A stretch of DNA of 64,000 nucleotides from contig JAZARR010000078.1 of assembly GCA_037389465.1 (NCBI GenBank), forward strand, positions 3,658,001 to 3,722,000, given 5' to 3'. Made by a program: the position numbers and the translations under genes. This document shows positions 28,101 to 39,277 of this stretch, in pieces. Each line of letters begins with the position of its first letter. Positions within the stretch are counted from its first letter, which is position 1. The stretch is from Baylisascaris procyonis. Lineage: Eukaryota > Nematoda > Chromadorea > Rhabditida > Ascarididae. The notes under the pieces are model-generated. The model was given only the letters and a program-made list of their open reading frames with translations. It ran no database searches and was not told where the DNA came from.

Positions 28101-31100
28101 GAAAACGGATTCTATACGGAACTCCCTTTTGTTATATCAATGATAATTCTTCATTACAAATGTCGTGCAACTAAATCTCTATTCAGTTCTCTCAATCTAA
28201 ATTTACGCAAGTATAAATAAATCATAAGGGAGTTCGAGGATTGACACCAGAAATGAATGAGACTGCTAAAATAGCATGACCTCTACGAAGGACATTGATC
28301 AAAAGCAATTTTATGAACGTAGTCAAAAGGGGATGACCATCTTGCTTCGCGGATGCGTTCTGAAGCGATGTGACACGCCGCGGTCAACAAAAATTGCGCA
28401 CCATTAAATTGCCACCTCAGCTTCTTTTACTGACGGAAACGCTCAATGGGATTTGCACATGCGCTTGAATTATACCTGAAATATGGCACCGGAAATGATG
28501 ACCCCATTGCTGAGAATAAAATGCTCAACGATAGACATTGCCTACTTTAGCCAAGTGAAAGACTCGTTCCGAGCTCATACGCTCGGTAAATTCCAAGCAA
28601 AATATACACGCGATGAGAAACTCGAAAAACTCATCTCAGTACCAAAACAACTACAATTCCACGGAAGCAAAACGCTAGGATTTTCTTTCGTTGAAAAACA
28701 TGAGGAGAGAGAAAAAATTTGGGCAAGATGAAGATGGACACCAATTTCGACAGTCTTTAAAGTTTTGATCGAAATATTCTTCCAAGAAAAAAATAGTCAA
28801 CTAAATATACTAAAAATGTAGTGAAACAATTATTTCAAACAATATCAATTTTGATACTTTGCTTTATGATCAAGAAAAGGATTATAATCAGGTGAAAGGA
28901 TTTATAGAAATCCTAGATGAAGCTTATGAGAAGGTTGAGAGTATTTATAATCTCATCATTTGCTCGCATAGATTGCGGTAATTTGTTCGTATGAGCAGCA
29001 AGACATTGACACGGCGTGGAACGCATGCACCTGTCTATAAGTCATTAATCGAAAGCGCAACGAAGGTATTAGCGCATTAGCACAGCCACAAGACACCATA
29101 ACAAAACCCTACACAACCTAACGTTGAATGATGCAGATATAGTAACTCCTCGAAGAGTGACTATCTCAAATCTCTCTTCTTTTTTTTTTTTTAATAAATG
29201 GATGAGGCATCGTGGATGGAAAAAATTCAAAGAATTACTGAAGATCATAGCGTCCATAAAAGAAAGCATTATTAGGAAGATTCAATGTGTAGATGTGAGG
29301 GTAAATTATTGTCCACTTGTTTGCAGAAATTTTTTCGTTACGCTAAACTCGCCATCAGAAGAAATAAAGCAATATTCCAAATTAAATCCAAATCATCTAT
29401 GAGAAACTCGCTTTGCATTATCATGAAAGTTTTAAGATTATTTAGAACATAGATTACAACCTTTAGTATTCAACTAAAACTTTATGCTATTGAAATCGAA
29501 CAAGAGAGTTTCCACATTGTGGTATTACAGACAACAAGATAATAAAAAACTGTCGTGGAAATTTACGAGAAATGAGTTTTTGATTTCTACGGAATTAGCC
29601 GATGGTGTTTCATTATTCAGGTAAACTGCATAATTCAAGTAATCCACAGCGCACCTTTTAGCTAAAACGATTGAATCAGGGAACGATCTGTGGGATTCGT
29701 TACGAAGAAATGTCTTTCTTGCAGCAATCTTGTTAGTTAGTTGGATGGATCATGGTCACAGTGGGTTGAAAACAATCCACATTCAAGGTATACGTGTTTG
29801 TCGTATTCGAAAAATGAGTATGAATGTGTTTGCGAATGCCGAAAAAAAATCAACCACCGATGCATAATTGGCGTATATGTGCTCGTTGGCACACTCTGGG
29901 TCGCACTCACGCACCTCGAAATAACAATTCATTGCGCGTTCAATTCCAAAATTACTGAACATTTTTAATCGGTCACAACGAAGATTCTGCCGGAATTTAT
30001 TTGCACACCTTCGGCACACCCAATCTTCCCTAAAACTAATCACTGCGGAACATATCGATGTAAACGAATATGGTGCATTAGTGGTTGGTTCGTTAGCGGA
30101 AATAGAATAATGAACAGCGTATTGAATGAAAACGAAAATTTACATTTACTGAAATAATACAGACTCAAAATGTCACAGATTCAGCTGCACGTGCAATAAA
30201 GTGCACTGTACATAAGGAGTATCTCTTAAAGCTCGTGTCTTTCAAATAATGGCACAACTAAAAGAAAAAGACGGATTAGAGATGTGTATGACCGTGAAAA
30301 GGACGTCGCTGGGTACCGATCAACGAGATTAGCCGTAAGACACACGCCCGTACTTCAACGATTGTGGATGAAGCCAAACCGATATAAGCCGTGGTGCGCT
30401 CTCGACTCCAATAATGCAAATGATCAATACAGCTCATCAAATACGAGTCGATTCGATTGCAATGCGCAATCTTTATTTTGTTCTTTGGCCTATTCCTTAC
30501 AATTATGTTGTAATGCTTTCTTTTTTTTTTTTTCTCGGCTTATTCGAACAGGTTACACTAAACCACCTGAACTACTTAAATGCACTCATTTCTCATCATT
30601 CAGCGGAATGTGCTTTTTAAATTTGTATATTTTTCTTTCCATTCGATTAAATGAAGCATGAACTTAATGCAATCAGCTGCGTAGTAGAAAACTTAGCTTT
30701 GCAATCTCGACGCTAGAAATGTTAACAGTTAGCAATAAAAAGTGTTATTTTGAGTATTTCTGCGCTTCAACGCATAATCGAAAGTTGCAGTAGCCAATAA
30801 CTCCGAACGATGTGTCAGGATTGACTGCTTATAGGCTACGTTTCATCCAGATTTCCATAGGGAATGACATGTGGTTATTGCATTGCAAGTAAGCCGATGT
30901 GTGTTATGTTCATGAGAAGCATAACGAGTTATGGGGGGATGCATACCAAAACACGAAAAGGCAGAAAGCTTTCATGAAATCGCTCCCATGGGATTCATCG
31001 ATGTCACTAATATGCACATCAATCGAAAATCGTTTTTTCTTTTCTTTTTTGCAATATTATTTTCGAACAATTGTGCGATTGTGCAATGAATATCATTTTT

Positions 31101-34100
31101 GCAATAATTTAAGAAAATAGACGGACGCATGCCTACTACATGAATGCAATGTGTGTTTTCATATCAGCAATGGGACACTCTAGCGCAGCATCTCGTTCAA
31201 CGTTGCGTAAATGTTGTATTGCTGAGTGAGTACAAACGATGAACCATCAAGGGCTCTCAGACTTATAAGCAATGTGCAAGTTGCACGTCACAATGGATGA
31301 ACAGCAGCACAACGCATCGAATGTGCATACCGCGAAGGTGAGTTGTTGCACACGACGTCCTCCAATGGCGTCCAACGAACGGCATATGCAAATACTGCGG
31401 CTAGGATTGGCTATTTGAACAAACAAATAGTCGAACAATCCAATGCATCCGCATCTCTTTCCGTAATTTCAACTGGACACAAACTAAGAGATCACGTTTT
31501 TCGTGACAATCGATCAACACATTGACAAACACATATTCCCTTTGTTCCTCTATTTGTTTTAAATTTGTTCTATTGAATTATTTGAAATTTTTCATTGAAA
31601 TGGAAATCAATCACACCTGGAAAATAATGCCCTGAGTGATGGAAATTCTGATACCTTAAAAGGAATAAAATTTTGCAATGCTATAAGCGATCTCTCTGAC
31701 GTATTTCACGCTGCCTGGCCTCCCTAGAAAATATTCGTATGGTTTTTAAGGGAAGATGCATGACAGTTCCCTAATGCATCATACTTTTGTCATCGTAGTA
31801 TATCCAATCATTTGGCAAAGATCTAAACAATAGGTGATCAATCAGTTCCTCATCTGCTACGGCACAAATTTTGTAGCCAAAAGTTGCGAATCACTTTTGT
31901 GCAAAGGGGTGGCGCGTTTTGGAGGAGCGAGCCGATCGAGACGTTATCAGCGCAAACCATCTCGTATCGTTGGCAGAATTGCCTTAGCGAAGAGATCACA
32001 GCAGTAGATCATCCGCTGAATTCGGCATAAAACGATGAGCAATGTGACCCCATTACTGATCAAATACCAACCTTGCAACAACACATTAGCGTCGTTCATT
32101 GTGATAGTGCAACAGTCACTTATCGTATCGGCACTCTAATCTTCAGATCGAATCCTCACGCAACATAGCATGCCGTAAGTACCAACGACAACTTGCTCAG
32201 TGGTCCCGCTTATTCGAGAAATACAAGAAAAAAAAAGGTACGATGTAAACGCAAACATTTGATTTTTTAGATGACTCAACGAGTGCAAAGTTTTCCCTTC
32301 ACAAAATCTAATGAAAGCATAGAGAGTCGAAAAACTCCCTACAATTCATATAGACTTCAAAAAAAAAAAATCACTCATATGAATTTAAACAAGTTAACTT
32401 GCAAATTTAAGCAATTCAAACAACATAAATAGTTTCGTGTTTTACTAATGGAACATCGTCTCCAATAAAAAAAAAACTCTAAAAAAGTGATTTTATTTCA
32501 ATTAAATGCTTGTAAAAATTTAGAATTGATTACAGCATATTTGCGTTCACCTCAGAAAATATATCGGAATAATCGAAAGCGATTTAGCATTTTCTCGAAT
32601 GAGCGATACGAGTTTTATAATTGCATAACAAAAGAATTTGCGAAGATTCTCAATTCAAAACGCATCGTTTCAACTCTTCTATACGCAATGAGAAATCAAC
32701 TACAACAACGAGAGCGTCTATTTTGAATTCATAAGCAATGCTTGACTTTTAATCGATGAAAATTCTTTTTATTTGATATTGATAAATAACACCTACTAAT
32801 ATGGCTATTTCATAGAAAATTTATTGCACATTGTGTAACTGTGAAAATTATGATGGACATCTATAAGAAGTTCATAAAGAATGATTCATTGTTTTCGTTT
32901 ATGCATTTGTGAAATTTGAATGCTTCAAAATTTATTTGATTTTTGATGAATGTGAATAAGTTCGAAAATTTTCACAAATACTCAACAAAGAATTATGCGT
33001 TATGATTGAGGGTTAAGTGAACGATGAGGAATCTATAATAGATATGAGAGAGTGGAAATTTTAGAACGGACAACACAATTGGAAACACCTCAAGCAGGGT
33101 CCATTAAATGGGCAACAAGCACTTCACTCATCTATACAATGCCAACTTTTGGCGCAAAAAGTCGTCTTAAGATGGGTACGCGTAGAGAACTATCGAACTA
33201 TCGTTGAAAGGAATTCACTGCAACACATAACTAAGGCGATCACGAACCGGCCAACGACCGCCAACTCTTTATTACTAGCAAGTACCCGATTTTGCACTTC
33301 TATATTCTTCGCGAACGTTTCATAGTCGCCATTAAATTACTTCAGCAATGCTTCGTCAACGTTACAGTCATTAGGAAGAACGATTGTATTTTTTAAGACA
33401 ACTACAAGCTGCTGAAAATGCGCATATTCTCTAAACAAGGAAATTTAGCAAAGAAATGTACTGGATAATAGCCGTGTCAATGGGAATTATGGTGCATTAT
33501 TACGTGCAATAAAAGAATTCCCAATTACTTTCCATCTTAGTCATGGTTTATAGGTGCAGTTAAAATGAATAAAAATAAAAGAGACGTGACAAAAGCAAAT
33601 TTGATACCACACTTTAACAGATTATCAAAGAATGCGCCGTAAACATTTTTATTGCGGCAGGCAGAAAGAAACTATTGAAGATTATCCTGAGGCAACTAGT
33701 GTAGAGAATAATCACTCAGCTAATTCGATTAATTTTTTCGTTGGCATACTTAGCATACTCATTTCAGATTTCTATGCAAAAAGTAGCTCTCTCTTTTCTA
33801 TGAGAGAAGCAAACTAGAGCATTTTTTGAAGCTTGATAGTATCTCTTATTGTGTTAGCAAGAATAGTTTGCGCTGCAAAATACGATGGAAATAAATGAGA
33901 GAATTGTGTATAGCGATGAGAAGCATTAAATGAAATACTAATAACAACATACCAACAACGATGACTATTGCAGCAATAGATTTCTGTGATCCAGATTCTT
34001 TATCGAGAATTGTGCAATAAAATTTGCCATTATCGCGAAGTAGTTCAACTCGTTTTATTCGTAAATTGTATTGACCATCATCAGGCATAAGATCATAATG

Positions 34101-37100
34101 TGACTTCATAAACGAAACCTCATTTCGAGTCAAATGCCTGAAATTTGAACATCGAAAGAATATACGAAAAAAAAAGAAGCCAATTTAAGCGATTCATATA
34201 AGAAGCATTGTTAAATGTAATTTATGTTAGTTAATCCGCTATCTTATCGAATTGCTCTTTCTATTGCTTTAAATTCAAAACAAGAATCAACAATTTGCTT
34301 CCCATTATTAGTAATCTTCCAAAGGCAATGTTCAAAATAAAAAGATTTCATTAAAGTTTTCCAATTTTCGACTAAGGAATAGTAATTAGAGAGTATGAAT
34401 GAGAGTAAACTCAACCTGGGAACATCACCGGTAACAGCCGTCCAACTGGATTCATAGCGAGATTTGTTGGAGAATTTAGCGGAAAAACTGCACTCGAGCA
34501 CGACTCCTTGTTCGCCTTCTGAGACATAATAAGGCTCCGATTTAGGCTTCACAACGAAGGGTGATTCTTCTGAAAGATTGCTATTCAATCGACCACAATT
34601 TCGTAGTACACTGCTGAAAGTTCTGACTAATCTCACATCTCTCACTTAGAGCCAAGAAAAGCTAAAATAACGCCAGAAACTAGAGAGAGTATTTTAAATT
34701 TACTGCAAGATTTTGCAATCTGCCGTATTGGAAAGAGAATTTCAAATTACAAAAAGATTTCGTTCATTCGGCGTCGTTTTTTTTTTTTATCTACAGAAGC
34801 TATAAACAAGCGATTATCGTCCCATTAAATGTAATACATTGAAGCGGAATAACACCCCACAAATACAAGGACCGTTGTCCTGCTTTTTCTTATGTAAGCA
34901 TGTATCTCAACAAATAGATAGCCGCCATAACAAGCGCAAATAGAATAGAATCATGAAGAAGTAGAAATTTTTCTAGAAAGAAAATTCTTTTCCCTGAAGT
35001 TGTACAAAAGATTCATTCAAAAAAAAAAAAAAAAAAAAAACACTATCGTTTGATTTGAATCGTGACTTGATGGGTGGGAATTTTTCGAGTGATGAAAAAA
35101 GTGGCAAATTTTAACGCTATTAGTGCAATGTTTACTTGCACCAGAAAATATTTTAGTACGCAATAAGTGGATTTTTAAGGGTACAGAGGATGAGTAACGG
35201 TTAGCACAATATCGGATTTTAGCTGTATTGTTAATGCGTAAATCACGTTGAGAGATTTTTCACATTGCAACGAACAACAAACACATCGTTGTGCGATGTA
35301 TGCGGCATCTTTTGTCTAGCTAATGGGTAGCACAATGACGTCGAATGAAAGCGTGTATACAGAAAAGATTAGAGACGAAGTAAGGGTCAACCAATAATAA
35401 CCTAACCGAGGTCAAATGCAAACGTTACTACTCACTCAAAACTGCCATTGCCTTAAGCCGTAAGATAATCCAAGCCTGTTTAAAAAAAACGCTCAGTAAC
35501 AACTGGGTATTTGCACTCTAGTTCGATGGAAAAAATCTGGGTATATACGTTCGTACAGTCGACGAAAATTTGATCCCTGCATGCAAAGGCAATTAAAAGA
35601 CTTCGGCAGATTAGAAGTTCTATATGCTCGAGTGAATGAACTATTTTTAGAAAAGCCGCTTAGCACTCAACTATTAAACCACCAATCAAAATCCATTTCA
35701 AATCCAAATTCAGCGCATAGTTATTGCAAATTTCTTGTACTATTACAATGCTTATTCTATCACATTTGTTCACTGACTGACCTGTTTAGTGTATTGAGAA
35801 TAAATAATTCAAAATGTGCAATAATGACTCATATTTTAACTTAATCGATCGCTCATATAAGATATTTGTTTCTTCTAGGCCTGTCAAGCGGAAATTTCAA
35901 GCCGATCGATTTAGGATATACGCGAATTTTTCAGACCCACCCTTTCGAAGTCGATGGATTAAGTTAAAAGTTGGTCTGGTGATCACCTGTTGCGTAGTTT
36001 ACACCTATTCAATTTCCTTACTCCTCGGCTGCTGTAAGCGGAAATCACTAGATGGACCGACAGACAGGCACATACACAATGATAGACACACGCAAACATG
36101 AACGCGTACATGCAGTGTGAGTGGAGGAGATACGACATCGCCATAACGCTCACAAAACGTTGGTCGCCTTGCGCTTATGGCAAAGAAACTGTTGTGGAGA
36201 TATGAAAACGTTTCATGAAAAATTGCCCAGTGCCAGCAATTTTTCAAAAACAAAATCTCAAAACCTTCAAGCATATCCATAGCTAATAGGTCAAAAAGTG
36301 TTCATTATCTCTTGCTTTGTTTACCGCACTCAATGGAACATTGGCGAATAATGTAGAAATATCAATGGCGATTAAATAACTGCTATAAATTTGAGAGCAA
36401 AAGAATGTGCTTTGGAGAAGACCACCCACAAAATGCTTCAAGTGAAATTTCTTTTCAAGAAAGCTGCTTATTCTGTGTTTTTCCAATTCATAGTTAGAGA
36501 AAGATAAAACCTAAGGAGATAGATCTTCGGTAATTTTCATGTTCTGCATCTCAAAAGTGGTGCACTGATCAAATAATTACATTTATACACTTGTTGACTG
36601 AATGAATAGTATGACAATTAGCCATGACTCGTTGTAATTAGCAAATCTTCTACACTTTATTTGTAGGGGTATAAGCAATGACCAATTTAAAAAAAAAAAT
36701 GTTACAGATATCAAAATGACATGGAAAAATAAATGCGGAAAAATTAGAAGCATGGATATAAACGGATCAACCCGATATACAATCTCAGAAAATCTCTTAA
36801 TATTTTTCATCATCGAAAAAGTGCTGAAATTTTTTGTAAAAAGAGTGACTCATTGCATACATCAGTCTTTTCGATCGATTCTCCCATCTATCCTATGTGG
36901 TTTGTGGTATATTAAACGCGTAGAGAGTGTGCTCTACGAAAGAAAAAACGTCAATTTATATGCGGTAAACAAAATGATGCATACACACTGATGATTGAAA
37001 AAGAAAAAAACTTCTTTGAAAAGCTTATTTCATATATATGACAAACGAATTATAGTTGGTTATATAACGAAAAAAGAATCATCATATAATAAGAAGGAAA

Positions 37101-37563
37101 TGATTCGTTGGCTGCACTCAATTGTATCCATTTCATCGTAGCCATAAAAACAAATGGAACAACAATAAAACGAGGCAAAATGCAACAAGTGCTCTAGTTA
37201 TTCCATCAGCACTTGATTTTCAAAATTTCTATTGAGCGTCATTAGTGTTGGTAATTTAGCACCGAAATTTTCTAAATATGCACAACAACACTTCACCAAT
37301 AATAAAACATATATTGATGGGATTTTTGAATTTGTGAAAGTAGAGTATAGTACAGTTTTCTCAAGTACACCTAAAGTACAATATAGTTTCGCAAAGTTTC
37401 ACTATACTTTGCTGTAGTAATAAACTTTCAGCTCACATTTGCGTTATTACGCATATAATTTGTTTCGAATAGGTGAGAAGAAAACGCAACCTGATGACTG
37501 CGATGCGATATTCGTCGCAAGGGAGAAGAAGAGCATAAAGAGGAGTCCTTTCCGCCGCAGCAT
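16795..37563 (-). CDS. syg-2: SYG-2/nephrin-like immunoglobulin-superfamily adhesion receptor, complete, 19 exons
   Basis: Exons in transcript order: 37491-37563, 34416-34569, 33953-34137, 26921-27125, 26316-26421, 25259-25394, 24852-24997, 24247-24389, 23763-23868, 23190-23459, 22497-22690, 21957-22179, 21591-21840, 20954-21165, 20091-20336, 19424-19637, 18959-19124, 17165-17335, 16795-16945. Every donor/acceptor phase matches and the sum is 3,351 nt, giving 1,116 residues plus stop. Order of domains: signal peptide 1-21; Ig1 26-137; Ig2 138-241; Ig3 242-332; Ig4 333-417; Ig5 419-507; Ig6 509-612; Ig7 615-730; FN3 about 732-868; a second beta-rich segment 870-955; membrane span about 969-988; cytoplasmic tail of about 128 residues. 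Family members (C. elegans SYG-2, fly Hibris/SNS, vertebrate nephrin) are surface receptors that bind SYG-1/Kirre/Neph partners in trans to place synapses or fuse cells. The FN3 motif WRAGFNGGAEQQF is typical of this family. Nephrin-type proteins often have eight or more Ig domains, so one may have been missed. Family assignment is strong; individual splice sites are by eye. Confidence 0.88.
19424..21165 (-). CDS. syg-2: SYG-2-like gene, exons 14-16: fibronectin III domain and second beta-rich segment
   Basis: Exon 14 (20954-21165) begins KPQSPRDVRLISF and contains WLLVGWRAGFNGGAEQQF then EYRKV, the conserved strand pattern of the single FN3 domain in nephrin/SYG-2. Exon 15 (20091-20336) finishes the domain with LMPQSTYWLRLRARNVFG. 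From EIPRPHSLLYNADEKAIQFE into exon 16 (19424-19637) runs a second beta-rich region with four cysteines (SLC, VDC, RLC, SLC) ending near the membrane. It resembles a degenerate second FN3, but I would not name it with certainty. The exon 15 donor GTTCGA is non-consensus; phase 0 into exon 16 supports it. Confidence 0.85.
20385..20869. repeat. Inverted homopolymer pair (A21 and T21) inside an intron of the SYG-2-like gene
   Basis: A run of 21 A at 20385-20405 and a run of 21 T at 20849-20869 bracket 443 nt within the intron between exons 14 and 15. No coding exon of the gene is between them. The arrangement could mark inserted retroposed DNA or be coincidental poly-A/T. Confidence 0.5.
21591..27125 (-). 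CDS. syg-2: SYG-2-like gene, exons 4-13: Ig domains 2 to 7
   Basis: Six consecutive Ig domains, each with paired cysteines and a core tryptophan. Cysteine strands seen, in order: SIECQSS and YLSCRVWN; ELTCTADGNPPPSQFEW and DFRCTAIN; TLECVVDANPAPDSVSW and NYTCSATN; KLTCRADD and EYRCMPYN; SMFCEAQGYPAPIIKW and NYSCIAEN; HISCLASSRPRPKFIW and SYLCRVANG. Linkers of the LYGP type (VLYGPRVQAGP, VLYGPLIKVK) separate domains as in nephrin-family proteins. Domains are split by introns, often in the middle, with phases 0, 1 and 2 all used. Two acceptors are unusual for the gene: exon 6 at TTTAAG and the ATTACAG before exon 11. Confidence 0.88.
27126..33952. other. Large intron 3 of the SYG-2-like gene (6.8 kb)
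   Basis: It separates the first and second Ig domains. AT-rich, with GC-richer patches near 28320-28720, 30280-30420, 31880-32010 and 33060-33400. No Ig-type exon was recognised in it. Open frames such as 28483-28731 and 30284-30661 (plus strand) have no recognisable product. Confidence 0.6.
33953..34569 (-). CDS. syg-2: SYG-2-like gene, exons 2-3: first Ig domain
   Basis: Exon 2 (34416-34569) encodes FVVKPKSEPYYVSEGEQGVV followed by LEC, the first Ig cysteine, then ESSW. Exon 3 (33953-34137) carries DDGQYNLRIKRVELLRDNG then KFYC, the second cysteine strand. The split codon across intron 2 is Arg (AG|G). Exon 3 ends IVIVV in phase 1 and joins exon 4 (PPEKPVITRQPSG). Intron 2 is short, 278 nt. 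Confidence 0.85.
34570..37490. other. Large intron 1 of the SYG-2-like gene (2.9 kb)
   Basis: It lies between the signal-peptide exon and the first Ig exon. It contains an A22 run at 35019-35040 and a short GACA-type simple stretch at 36055-36095. Nothing else recognised. Confidence 0.6.
37491..37563 (-). CDS. syg-2: SYG-2-like gene, exon 1: start codon and signal peptide
   Basis: Reading from the ATG at 37563 gives 24 codons starting MLRRKGLLFMLFF and ending NIASQSS: a basic N-region, a hydrophobic core and small residues before a likely cleavage site, i.e. a classical secretory signal. The exon ends in phase 1 (one base, G) at donor GTTGCG. That is exactly what exon 2 (34569, beginning with AA) needs, and the joined codon is Glu. 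It lies 2.9 kb upstream of exon 2. The overlapping plus-strand open frame at 37439-37726 is a shadow. The weak point is the non-consensus donor. Confidence 0.75.
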
Positions 37564-37622
37564 CTTCGCTACAGCTCACCTTAACGGCCGATCGTCTTCA
37601 ACGGACACCACTGCGACTGCCC

Positions 37623-37624
37623 CT
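37623..37624 (-). promoter_or_regulatory. Probable trans-splice (or 5'UTR) acceptor upstream of the SYG-2-like start
   Basis: On the minus strand the sequence GCTTTTGCTTAG precedes GGGCAG, a good nematode 3' splice site, 59 nt before the ATG at 37563. Nematode mRNAs commonly receive a spliced leader at such a site. It could also be an ordinary acceptor for an upstream non-coding exon. No promoter motif was recognised beyond it. Confidence 0.35.
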
Positions 37625-38759
37625 AAGCAAAAGCGTAGTGGTAATTCCATTATCCATTCAGGTGATCCCAGAAAAGACAACGAACGAAGTAGAATAGACG
37701 AACGCACTTATATGTTAATAATATAGAGTGACCAATATGAAGGTTACAGGCTCGATCATCTTTTAATGCGTAAAAATAAGATTGGAAAATTAGCTGATAA
37801 ATTCTTTCACAATCGTTTAGCATTTACGTTTAATTCAAATCTACAAAAGAAAGACGTACTCGTAACGATGAAAGTTAGTGGGAATCGAACGTAAAGCATC
37901 CAATCAATGAGTGCTTTCAATAAGATCCAATGAAAACGATGCCACATAAACACTCGTAAAAATGAAATTTTGAAATTCATCAGATCACTGCTTCAATTTT
38001 GAATCATATAATATCGTTTAGCAACGAAATTTTTATTGAATAACTTATGCAACCGAATCGTTTAAAATGTTTTGCAGATAAAAGCAAAAAAAAAGAAGGC
38101 TGCAAAGAGTTGAAAAAAAAAGACATGATAATGAAAAAAGCGATTAATGATGTGATAAGCTGAAATAGAAAAAGGAAGAGGCCGATCTTGAAATAAAGGC
38201 AAAATGTTCTAATGAGTGAAAAAAAATGTCGATTGAACAATGCGGTGATGTTGTTGATCGACTAAAAGCAAAGAAACGATGTGAGGTTTCACTCGACAAA
38301 CATCATCAATGAAGGAAATTTAACGGAAAAAGTGTGTTTGTGCAAAAGAGTACTTTAACAACACTAAAACGCATCCGATCTGTTACAAATTGATTAAGTG
38401 CAATAGCTATTTACGAGCACAACCATTGAGCAATCGCTTCTAGAGAATGCCTCGTAGAAACAGTTGGTGTCTTTCTCTTTGAAGAGAAAATGTGAGGAAA
38501 AATGGTCAACTTTTGGTCTGCTTTACAACGAATTATTTCCGTGTTTTTTAATCACTTCCACTATAGTACGCAGCGCAAAGAAAAGTGAACTGAATGCTTC
38601 TTAAAAAAAAAGACAAAATGATTGCCTTACATCATTTCATTGAGAAAAAACTCTAAGAAATTGAATTAAATAGTTCGATTTTACTCTCGTAAAAAGTGTC
38701 GCGGATTTCAAAAACTTGCATTTGTTTCATCTATTCATCGTTACCATAGCAGCACTAGC
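37625..38759. other. Intergenic: SYG-2-like 5' flank and Ndc1-like 3' flank
   Basis: AT-rich, 1.1 kb between two genes on the same strand. No coding segment recognised. Any promoter of the SYG-2-like gene should lie here; no clear motif was found. Confidence 0.5.
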
Positions 38760-39277
38760 CTATGAGAAACTGTAAACAGTAAGCCTATTGCGACAAGTAG
38801 TTAGAACGTATGGGATGCGCATCCTAGAAAAGTTGATCCTCTCGAAACTCAAATTCTTAGGTGAGTGATTGTTACTTAAGCAAAGATCAATAAAACCTTT
38901 CACCAACGTCCTACGTAAATCGGCATATGCAATTCGTAATGGACTTCGAAGCTGAAATACGGGGGAAATTATGATGATTGAAGGCGGTTCCATAGAAAAT
39001 GTACGATTTATACGGCTATAATATTTGAAATGAAAAGCTTTACCGGATTCTTTTTTGGCGATTTCGACAGCTAATCTATGAGCACAAAAATCTGCATATA
39101 TTAAGCAGACCGCAATTGATGATGTATGATGCCGAATAAATGTGGTTGTGAGTCCGCTCATCACGTCGACAAATTGACGAATACAATCAACCAACCATAT
39201 GTGCATGTTGTAGCGAAGCGCAGCGATACTATGCAAATGCGATGCTGTTGTTCCGAGTGGTAAATGTACGTGTGTCG
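38760..39277 (-). CDS. Ndc1-like gene, C-terminal exon
   Basis: An open frame of 172 codons including the stop, the longest in the window. It begins after the acceptor-like TTTTGAAAG with THVHLPLGTTASHLHSIAAL, continues NMHIWLVDCIRQFVDVM and HTSSIAVCLIYADFCAHRLA then VEIAKKES. After a less conserved stretch it reads SPLRIAYADLRRTLVKGFID and ends LTVYSFS. Third-position variation looks like a real exon. A 92-nt segment inside (38952-39043) has intron-like ends; removing it shifts the frame to an early stop, so the continuous reading is preferred. Confidence 0.55.

Noticed and set aside
37439..37726. Plus-strand 95-codon open frame
   Set aside because: Shadow of the SYG-2-like signal-peptide exon and its 5'UTR on the minus strand.
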